A stretch of DNA of 27,136 nucleotides, taken from a virus. Below the pieces are notes generated by a model. That model worked only from the letters and a program-made list of their open reading frames with translations. It had not been told where the DNA came from and ran no database searches. Location: IMG/VR virus record IMGVR_UViG_3300009428_002972, positions 1-27,136 of that record, one strand, 5' to 3'. The position numbers were made by a program, and so were the translations under genes. Below are positions 21,116 to 27,136 of this stretch, piece after piece (positions within the stretch are counted from its first letter, which is position 1; each line of letters starts with the position of its first letter).

Positions 21116-21634
21116 TCAAACTTCACTTCCCCAAACTGTCCACCCTTCTCTCTTCTTTCTAGAGAACATCTCCAAGTATGGACCGAAAGATCGACTTTCA
21201 ATCCATATAAAAGATTCCTCTGGCTTGCTAGAATGAGCACCTCTTTTCGCTTCAATTACTGAAGGTAGTGAGTTGTTATCTTTCTTTACAACCGTGTGCT
21301 TGGCGCCTTTAGTTCCAAAGAGAAGAAGTTCATGCTTTCCTCTGGCATATTGCCCCAAGCCAATTCGATTCTTTACCCATACTATGTTTGTCACATATCT
21401 GAAGCCTAAAGACTTCATCACATGAAGAGCATCTTCTAAGTGGTTATTCGTAGCCCACATATACATGTGTGCAACATCACCAATATCATTCCAATGCTCT
21501 GATTGTAAGATGACTCTGATAATGTCAGGTGTTTTGAGCAGTGCATAATGCTTGTCCGCTCCTCTTTTGATCTTTCCTCCTCCACGCTCATTCCATGGCG
21601 GATCTAGTAAGATAGTTTTAAACTTTGTAGTCAT
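21116..21634 (-). CDS. MT-A70-type N6-adenine DNA methyltransferase
   Basis: 172 residues. The catalytic DPPW follows ILL at 10-13 (KTILLDPPWNERGGG), then MYMWATNNHLEDALHVMKSL and FRYVTNIVWVKN, a Gln-Tyr-Arg-Gly segment LGQYARGKHELLLFG, and the C-terminal HSSKPEE and YLEMFSRKKREGWTVWG that recur in MT-A70 enzymes. These bacterial and phage members methylate adenine N6 in DNA. With the SPPY enzyme at 4791 the phage has two orphan methyltransferases. Its AGGGGAG ribosome site is complementary to its promoter spacer. Confidence 0.92.
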   Translation of the reverse strand: MTTKFKTILLDPPWNERGGGKIKRGADKHYALLKTPDIIRVILQSEHWNDIGDVAHMYMWATNNHLEDALHVMKSLGFRYVTNIVWVKNRIGLGQYARGKHELLLFGTKGAKHTVVKKDNNSLPSVIEAKRGAHSSKPEESFIWIESRSFGPYLEMFSRKKREGWTVWGSEV

Positions 21635-21661
21635 TCTCTCCCCTCTTAGTGTTGTATTATT

Positions 21662-21688
21662 TATACGTTTGAGGGGGAAACTTTATTC
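21662..21688 (-). promoter_or_regulatory. 27-base phage promoter element, MT-A70 gene
   Basis: Copy GAATAAA-N10-CAAACGTATA. GAATAA holds the last codon and stop of the tubulin-like gene. The spacer CCCCCTC can pair with GAGGGG at the ribosome site. Confidence 0.78.
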
Positions 21689-22522
21689 AATCTGAATATC
21701 AGAAGAAGATTTAACCGCAAACGAGAACCCTGATTTTAAATCTGTAGGATATACACCATAAGATACTGATTTGTCATCTGAATCTGAGGTTACTATTCTA
21801 TTTAATTTATCGAGAAGGTTTTCGTCTTCCTCAACTTCTATACGATTGATACCAAAGAAATATTTAACTTGATTACACTTTTCTAAAGAAAAAGTTTCTA
21901 ACATTAGTTCTGAGTCTATATTCACATAAGACAAACAACATATCCTTGAAGAGATGTATTCCTCTCTAAAAGTGTCAAATACTGGATCTGAGTTGGTATA
22001 TACATTAAGCCAATGAACTGAAGAGACAATAAAATTATTAATCTTAGAAAAGAAGTTTACTATAGATGTCTTTCCAATGATGCTAGACATCATATCATTG
22101 TCGATCAATAGTATCTTACTGAAGACACCTGATCTTGTATATTGCTGTAATATATTTAAGTGTGATCTATTTCTTAATTTAGATTTTTGATCCATTGAGG
22201 AAGTATCTGGCTTGATATATATAATATTAATCTTCCTACCTGATAACTCTCTCAAGATCCACAAAGAACATGCTGATACTTTACCGGATCCACATAAGAT
22301 AAAATATAGTTCCTCATCTTCGTCTAGGCTAGATTTAAGCCTCTTTAGATCAACCGGATTGGCATCATACAATTCTGCTGAGCCTTGCTTGGGGATATAA
22401 AAGCAATTCTTTTTTCTTTTTAGTTTTTCATCTGTATCAATCTTAAATACAGTATACTGAGAGTATTGCTTAAACAACTCTGCTATTTTACATCCTGCCT
22501 TTCCTAATCCTATTATATTCAT
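21683..22522 (-). CDS. Divergent FtsZ/tubulin-like protein
   Basis: 279 residues. The order of segments follows the FtsZ/tubulin GTPase fold: NIIGLGKAGCKIAELF (2-17, T1 loop), TVFKIDTDEK (T2), IPKQGSAELYDANP (T3-like), FILCGSGKVSACSLWILREL (about 74-93, position of the GGGTGTG T4 loop), NIIYIKPDTS (T5), then SKILLIDNDMM (position of VIPND), a long helix with NFFSKINNFIVSSVHWL (H7) and NSDPVFD, which may be the catalytic T7 loop. The T4 loop has lost most glycines, so nucleotide binding may differ. Phage tubulins (PhuZ, TubZ) centre or partition DNA. This is a pattern-based fold call without alignment. It has a weak AAGGA site and an unusual AT-only leader. Confidence 0.6.
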   Translation of the reverse strand: MNIIGLGKAGCKIAELFKQYSQYTVFKIDTDEKLKRKKNCFYIPKQGSAELYDANPVDLKRLKSSLDEDEELYFILCGSGKVSACSLWILRELSGRKINIIYIKPDTSSMDQKSKLRNRSHLNILQQYTRSGVFSKILLIDNDMMSSIIGKTSIVNFFSKINNFIVSSVHWLNVYTNSDPVFDTFREEYISSRICCLSYVNIDSELMLETFSLEKCNQVKYFFGINRIEVEEDENLLDKLNRIVTSDSDDKSVSYGVYPTDLKSGFSFAVKSSSDIQIE

Positions 22523-22530
22523 TTTAGTTC
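22511..22530. repeat. Leader repeat 1, overlaps tubulin-like start
   Basis: 20 bases matching 22591-22610 at 18 positions. It covers the start codon of the tubulin-like gene. Confidence 0.7.
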
Positions 22531-22545
22531 TTAATTCCTTATTTC

Positions 22546-22560
22546 TAATTGTTTTAGTTT
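22546..22560. repeat. Leader repeat 3 (partial)
   Basis: 15 bases matching the right part of 22591-22610 at 13 positions. Its right end is 30 bases from repeat 1's and 50 from repeat 2's. Confidence 0.55.
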
Positions 22561-22590
22561 AATTATAATATATCTTACTTAATAATACTA

Positions 22591-22610
22591 TATTATAATC
22601 ATTTTAGTTT
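22591..22610. repeat. Leader repeat 2
   Basis: Second 20-base copy (see 22511-22530), 80 bases away. Confidence 0.7.
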
Positions 22611-22630
22611 ATTTATAGTATATTATATAA

Positions 22631-23812
22631 TTATATATTAATTCTATTTAAGTTATATAAGTCTTTACCTGCTGAAACAGATGTCATAAAGTTGCCCAAC
22701 TTTGTGTCTCTGTATTCTTCGATAATAGGCTTAATAAGTTCCTTGTCCTCTGAGTTAAAGTCGAGAATGATGCTGTCATGAAGAGTGAATGCTATATAAC
22801 TCTTTTTGCCCTGTAAGAGTTTATAGATAGCCACCATTCTATCAAGCACCAAATCTGCAGATGTACTTTGAATAAGATAGTTTAAAGCATGATAATCATC
22901 ACATTTTATCTTTCTTTTGAATATATTCTCAACTGAACCGTATAAGAAGTAACTGCCCAAAATTGAATCTCTATCATAATGTCCGTTAGAGATTAAATCG
23001 TCTGAGTTAGGATTGTATAACCAAGCAAAGAATCTTTTCTTTGCATCATCTCTACTACTATGATAAAGATTTTTTGCATTGTACCCATGAATGTCTTCTT
23101 TAGGCTGTTCTTTACCCATCAGTGCTAATAGAGTTCTAGCCTCTGCAGCGTTATAATCCAATTCAATGAAGAAGTCGTTGTTAGGCTTGATACAAGCCCT
23201 GTACTCTTTCTTCATGTTCATGATGGGTAACGAACCCCTGTGTAAGGCTAGCCTGCCCGTTTTAGAGCCGAATAGGTTATAGTTACAATATGCGTCCCTG
23301 CCATTAAAAGACTTATATAGAACTTTTGCTTTATTGTCGTTCCAAAAGTTAGTTAATGGTTTTGGATCAAAATTGACTTTTCTGTATTTTATATCAGACA
23401 AAACCTCCATAGTTTTCAACAAGTGTGTATAATTTTGTGGACGTTCGTATTTCTCAAATATCCATTCGCAAATCTGATTTCTCATATCGCAATATTCTAA
23501 CAAAAATCTCTTTGGCGTTAAGTCAAAAAAACAATTGTCTACTATATTAACCTTTGCTAAATTATTAGCACGAATAAAAGCCTTGAGTCTGTTTGACACC
23601 GATTCCCACTGGCTTAACAAGTGAGAGGGACAAACTTCATCAAGGCTTTTACCCGATACATAAATCGAAGCATATTCAATGTCCATTCCTTTTAGAAAAT
23701 TAGAATAACTCCAAGTCTTTGATAAGCCTTTCGGTATATCATTGAATTGAAGATCACCATTAGAATAGACACCAACGCACTCTGATTTATCATCGAGCGT
23801 TTGGAACAACAT
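22631..23812 (-). CDS. Small family A DNA polymerase without exonuclease domain
   Basis: 393 residues. The palm and fingers of a Pol I-type polymerase are complete: TGRLAL, motif A DYNAAEARTLLALMG (D and E conserved), motif B RDDAKKRFFAWLY with Arg, Lys, Phe and Tyr at the E. coli 754, 758, 762 and 766 spacing, LIQSTSADLVLDRM and motif C HDSIILD. The N-terminal 130 residues are unrecognised and hold no 3'-5' exonuclease motifs; the thumb and fingers are short. Klenow fragment is about 600 residues. It may do repair, gap filling or lesion bypass next to the family C enzyme. It has an AGGAGGG site and a promoter inside the upstream gene. Confidence 0.88.
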   Translation of the reverse strand: MLFQTLDDKSECVGVYSNGDLQFNDIPKGLSKTWSYSNFLKGMDIEYASIYVSGKSLDEVCPSHLLSQWESVSNRLKAFIRANNLAKVNIVDNCFFDLTPKRFLLEYCDMRNQICEWIFEKYERPQNYTHLLKTMEVLSDIKYRKVNFDPKPLTNFWNDNKAKVLYKSFNGRDAYCNYNLFGSKTGRLALHRGSLPIMNMKKEYRACIKPNNDFFIELDYNAAEARTLLALMGKEQPKEDIHGYNAKNLYHSSRDDAKKRFFAWLYNPNSDDLISNGHYDRDSILGSYFLYGSVENIFKRKIKCDDYHALNYLIQSTSADLVLDRMVAIYKLLQGKKSYIAFTLHDSIILDFNSEDKELIKPIIEEYRDTKLGNFMTSVSAGKDLYNLNRINI

Positions 23813-23820
23813 ACACCCTC

Positions 23821-25308
23821 CTATATTTTGATTGTAAATGTTCTATGTTTATACGTTTGGTGGTTGTTGAATATTCTATAATTCTCTTCTTTTTTAGTAC
23901 GATGTCCATAGTTCGCACCTAGTCCGACAATTACAGTCGTTTTGTCATTAATGTGGTTAAGCGACTCTATGAATCCATAATGTTTGTATACTTGGTATGT
24001 CTCTTCAAAGGCAAGATCAAACTCTTCTTGAGTCCAGTCTTTATGGATCTCTTTTGCTCTTATGAAGTAATAGAACTGTAACAGTTTCTTGTCTGTGAAA
24101 GAATCCTTCTCTCTTTCCTTTCTACTGATTATTCTAGTTTTTGTTCTTCCGCCAGATCTACAAGGTTCAAAATAATTGGGGTAAGATGCGATATAAGAGT
24201 CATAATATGATAAAAAATATTTTTTAAGCATATTCACCTCATATAAGTGAGTTCTGTAATAACATGTGTCAAACATACTCTGAAGTGTGTTGAGCCCTTT
24301 TTCTTCCATTCTTCTTTTCATCTCGAAAGACTCTAAATCAGCAATTATCCTCCATGGAGCATTTTTATCTGACATGAAACCGTATGCATTCAAAATCTTT
24401 TGAAATTGTACGAAATGTTTGTCTAATATGTACTTTCTGTATTTCGACTCGTCGTCATCATGTTTTAAAGTCGATATTTCGAAGACAATTCCAGAAATTC
24501 TTGGATCGGCTGTCTTCCTTAGTTGCAAGTTTGATCTGGTTATAGGGAATTTAGGTAGAAACTTATGCAAAAATATCATAAATTCATTTTTATAGTCTTT
24601 GAAGTTTCTAATCTTCACAGAGTTCCTAGGATCATTCACATACTTTGTAGTAAAAGAGGTAAATATCGCCTCCATTGTCTTATGATGATCTTGAACAAAA
24701 CTCTTCCACCCTGTTTTCACCCTTAGATCATAAAATATGCTATTTTTAGATATTTTGCCTGTTTCTTTCATTTTGTCAATCTTTTCAATCATCTCGTTTA
24801 AGGCTTCACAAACGAAGTTCAAGAGCATTACATTGTCTGTCCCGTTAACTAGGCTAAGAAACTTTTCGGAGGGGTATATAGGGCGGTTATGAGTGTCTAT
24901 TCTACCATAAAAGGTTTTATCATGGATCATATCCAGTGATACAAAAGGAGTGAAAATATCTCTAGAGGTGCCTTGGTATTTTGACTGATCGTCAACTGCG
25001 TTTCCATCTAAAGAGTTTTGTGATCCTGGCTTGGCGCCTTGAGGGTATGCTCTGTGCCTGTAGTATTGTTTATGATAAAACAGGTTTTTAATTTTCTTAT
25101 CATTCTTGCCTAATGGGATGACAACCTTGTTAAAAGGTTCGTCGTAATCATTGATGTCTGAATTTTTGACAATATTCTCAACTAATTCGTCAATCTCTTT
25201 GTCCGTAAATGTACTCTTAAAGTCTAATGCTTCTTCGTATCTGCTATCAGTCTGAAGGGCTATCTTTTCTTTTATTTGATATCTTTTGTTATTTATATGA
25301 TTTTTCAT
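23821..25308 (-). CDS. Probable virion structural protein
   Basis: 495 residues, starting two bases after the stop of the previous gene with GGGGGATAGG ahead of ATG. Soluble, Lys- and Asp-rich, without signal peptide or membrane helix. Recognisable only by feel: NAPWRIIADLESFEMKRRME resembles segments in large marine phage virion proteins, and FLHKFLPKFPITRSNLQLRK precedes it. No enzyme motif found. Its operon partner looks like a tail or baseplate protein, so a structural role is inferred. The last codons contain the promoter of the polymerase gene. Confidence 0.5.
   Translation of the reverse strand: MKNHINNKRYQIKEKIALQTDSRYEEALDFKSTFTDKEIDELVENIVKNSDINDYDEPFNKVVIPLGKNDKKIKNLFYHKQYYRHRAYPQGAKPGSQNSLDGNAVDDQSKYQGTSRDIFTPFVSLDMIHDKTFYGRIDTHNRPIYPSEKFLSLVNGTDNVMLLNFVCEALNEMIEKIDKMKETGKISKNSIFYDLRVKTGWKSFVQDHHKTMEAIFTSFTTKYVNDPRNSVKIRNFKDYKNEFMIFLHKFLPKFPITRSNLQLRKTADPRISGIVFEISTLKHDDDESKYRKYILDKHFVQFQKILNAYGFMSDKNAPWRIIADLESFEMKRRMEEKGLNTLQSMFDTCYYRTHLYEVNMLKKYFLSYYDSYIASYPNYFEPCRSGGRTKTRIISRKEREKDSFTDKKLLQFYYFIRAKEIHKDWTQEEFDLAFEETYQVYKHYGFIESLNHINDKTTVIVGLGANYGHRTKKEENYRIFNNHQTYKHRTFTIKI
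23850..23876 (-). promoter_or_regulatory. 27-base phage promoter element inside a coding region
   Basis: GAATATT-N10-CAAACGTATA, inside codons of the structural gene, encoding RIFNNHQTYK near its C-terminus. The second half is perfect while the first box is altered, perhaps by coding constraint. It lies 37 bases before ATG 23812. Confidence 0.62.
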
Positions 25309-25310
25309 GC

Positions 25311-27128
25311 CTATCCCCCTAGAATTGAACCTACTATATCTCCTGCCTTTCCAATTGCACCTGAAAGCAGTCCTTTGTCGAGTTCTGGTGAATGTTCCAA
25401 TACACCTTTACATTTAGCCTCGATTGAGTCCACGGTTCCACCCGATTGAGCAAATACACAATCTAATGTAGTTTCATACTGCCCTCCTCTGGAAATAGTA
25501 GATTCAACAGTAATTATATCGTAATATCCACCGATTCCTAAAAGATTAGAAATGGATCCTAAATTATTAGGATCTGGCTGCCCACTAATTTTATTATATC
25601 CATCGACTTCTGGACGTCCAAAGCCCATTGGCGGATTAAGAAAGACTTTCATTCCGGGACGAAATAGAGAGTTTCCTACCAACTTTACACTAGCATTATA
25701 CACATCTCTGATCTGTCCTAAATTTCGAACCTCTGCCTGTCTCGCCTCTCTCAGTCCTTCAACATCCGACTTTGAATAATCAATTGACTTGACTATTCCC
25801 CTCTCGTTCCCGATATAAAAGTGATAGATACCTTTCGCACGATCTTCCTCCTCTTCTGCTATCAGTTCTTGAGCGGTATATGAGTTCATGTAAAGGAAAA
25901 GACAATCCATCACTGGCTCGTTCTCAGTCCTACTATCAAATTCTAAATCAATATCTTCAACATGTAGTCTCCCATTCGGGATAAAGTAATTCTGTTCTAG
26001 CCCGTGCTTTACTCCCATTGTCTTTGTTATGGCGAAGTTTGTTAAAGATATATCAATTGATCTTTTTTCCCTTCCCTTGGAAAAGCATTCTGATGGTTGT
26101 AATACTTTTTTGACAAGTCTCTCGATAATATCCTTAATAAATAGTTTAAGTGGATATGAAGACAGTTGCTTGCGCACAACCACCTCAAAAAAGAATGTCT
26201 GAAAGTCTTGGTAAGATATTGGCAAATCTGCCAAATTAAATTGGATTCTGTTTCCCCTAGGGTGATTGACTACAATCGGTCCTGTGATGAGCGTTGGTGC
26301 GCCTGCCTCTGGGCTTAGAGTAGGATTCATTATTTGACATGCTGTACTGATTATGTCTCCCAAGAAAAGAAACTCAATATGCCCCTTAGAAGCATCTTCT
26401 TGTTCTGCCTTTGCTTTGTCTATAGCCTGATCAAGTTTTTCTTCTCCCGAATCACTGAAGTATCCACCTTCGTCTCCAAAGGCTTCGACAACATCTTGTG
26501 CGTCATCGGCGGAGTCTGGCTGAGATTTTTCAACTAAAGACTTTATCTTAGGGATGACTGGGCGTGGAGAATCCTCATCTATACTTTCGATCCAATCATC
26601 AATATCCCCTTTACTGACTTCTAGTTTATAAACCTTGTCATTAATGTCTGTTAAAAATTGTCGATATATAGACTCTTTCGCTGTAGTCAAGTTTTCTTCA
26701 AGATCATCTTTAGTTTCTTTGATCTCTTCCTGTAAAGATTCTACGTTGTCTTTGTAGGGATCAATAGCATCTGAGGAAGGATCTTCGATTCTCAAACACT
26801 CAATATACTCATTCATTTCTTGGATTCTTTGCCTTTTCACCTCTGCGCCTTCTTCTGCCTTCTCGACTGAACTAGTCTGGCTCATCTTTGAAATTAAAGA
26901 TAATATATCAGCATCATTTCCATTAATTGATTCTTCTAGCGCTCCAATATAGTCAACAGAAAGTCCAATCTTTCCATTCTCGCTAATCTCAAAGTTATGC
27001 TGAACTAAGTTTAGTATGAGTGACATTTCTTGCCTCTCTAAATCTTGGATCAATCTTCTGGTTTCTGTATCGGTTAAGCCGGGTAGTTTGTTGTCACTTA
27101 ACTGTGGCAGTGCCCAGCCAATGTCCAT
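25311..27128 (-). CDS. Probable tail/baseplate structural protein, N-terminus may lie outside the window
   Basis: 605 residues from ATG 27128. The frame stays open to the right edge (eight bases), so this ATG may be internal. Residues 90-165 form an acidic coiled coil (IQEMNEYIECLRIEDP; ESLQEEIKETKDDLEENL). The C-terminal third has beta-rich parts such as SLFRPGMKVFLNPPMGFG and GGYYDIITVESTISRGGQYE, a pattern typical of tail hub or baseplate proteins with a C-terminal barrel, and a Gly-rich end. No enzymatic motif seen. It would be co-transcribed with the next gene. Confidence 0.52.
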   Translation of the reverse strand: MDIGWALPQLSDNKLPGLTDTETRRLIQDLERQEMSLILNLVQHNFEISENGKIGLSVDYIGALEESINGNDADILSLISKMSQTSSVEKAEEGAEVKRQRIQEMNEYIECLRIEDPSSDAIDPYKDNVESLQEEIKETKDDLEENLTTAKESIYRQFLTDINDKVYKLEVSKGDIDDWIESIDEDSPRPVIPKIKSLVEKSQPDSADDAQDVVEAFGDEGGYFSDSGEEKLDQAIDKAKAEQEDASKGHIEFLFLGDIISTACQIMNPTLSPEAGAPTLITGPIVVNHPRGNRIQFNLADLPISYQDFQTFFFEVVVRKQLSSYPLKLFIKDIIERLVKKVLQPSECFSKGREKRSIDISLTNFAITKTMGVKHGLEQNYFIPNGRLHVEDIDLEFDSRTENEPVMDCLFLYMNSYTAQELIAEEEEDRAKGIYHFYIGNERGIVKSIDYSKSDVEGLREARQAEVRNLGQIRDVYNASVKLVGNSLFRPGMKVFLNPPMGFGRPEVDGYNKISGQPDPNNLGSISNLLGIGGYYDIITVESTISRGGQYETTLDCVFAQSGGTVDSIEAKCKGVLEHSPELDKGLLSGAIGKAGDIVGSILGG

Positions 27129-27136
27129 TTTAATCC

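Larger units (their letters stand above)
22523..22630 (-). promoter_or_regulatory. AT-only leader of the tubulin-like gene
   Basis: 108 bases, almost all A and T, between the family A polymerase and the tubulin-like gene. It has no copy of the 27-base element. It contains TATAAATA on the coding strand (about 22610-22617), which equals the T4 late promoter core, and TATAAT-like runs. It could serve as promoter, operator or DNA-unwinding site. Confidence 0.5.

Noticed and set aside
26134-26145. TAAATAGT inside the structural gene, like the second upstream motif
   Set aside because: It is within coding sequence, not near a start, and fits chance in AT-rich DNA.
1-27136. tRNA genes, CRISPR arrays, insertion sequences or attachment sites
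   Set aside because: I looked for cloverleaf-like, regularly spaced repeat, transposase and integrase signals and found none.

Overview
The window looks like part of the genome of a tailed double-stranded DNA phage (Caudoviricetes), probably a T4-like or related large lytic myovirus from an aquatic setting. This is inferred from gene content, not from any database match. Every gene I can support lies on the minus strand, so the genes are read from right to left. Genes are tightly packed, with many ATGA or 1-17 base overlaps, and no gap between genes exceeds about 160 bases. I saw no tRNA, rRNA, CRISPR array, insertion sequence or integrase.

Layout in reading order. (1) 27128-23821: two large proteins that look like virion or baseplate components. 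(2) 23812-18464: replication and recombination genes. These are a small family A DNA polymerase, a divergent FtsZ/tubulin-like protein, an MT-A70 adenine methyltransferase, a small DUF2693-like protein, a 49-residue protein, a gp32-like single-strand binding protein and a RecA/UvsX recombinase. (3) 18355-12409: a short tagged protein, a 35-residue membrane peptide coupled to a 5'-3' exonuclease, a DnaB-type helicase, a B12-dependent (class II) ribonucleotide reductase, a GroES-like protein and ThyX. (4) 12419-9704: a Rossmann-like protein, a nucleotidyltransferase-like protein and two more tagged proteins. (5) 9622-2731: a bacterial-type DNA polymerase III alpha subunit, small unknown genes, a DNA methyltransferase, a small-gene cassette with a HAD phosphatase and dUTPase, and a possible DNA-binding protein. 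(6) 2665-1: a very acidic protein (scaffold-like), a ClpP-like protease, an endolysin and a truncated gene of unknown function.

The genes form a coherent program. The phage makes and redirects nucleotides (RNR, ThyX, dUTPase), copies DNA (two unrelated polymerases, helicase, SSB, exonuclease), recombines (RecA/UvsX), methylates DNA (two methyltransferases) and builds and releases virions (structural genes, protease, endolysin).

The most striking non-coding feature is a 27-base element, GAATAAA-N10-CAAACGTATA. It occurs 12 times, always on the coding strand and always just upstream of a gene or operon. It reads as a phage-specific promoter with a 17-base spacer. At several copies a hairpin could form only in RNA reading through from upstream, not in RNA started at the element, which suggests built-in control of translation or termination. 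A second motif, ACTATTTA, precedes the tagged and acidic proteins and may mark another expression class. Other points of interest are the tubulin-like gene with its AT-only repeat-bearing leader, a 16-residue N-terminal tag shared by three otherwise different proteins (two copies identical over 48 bases of DNA), and two DNA polymerases of different families in one genome segment.
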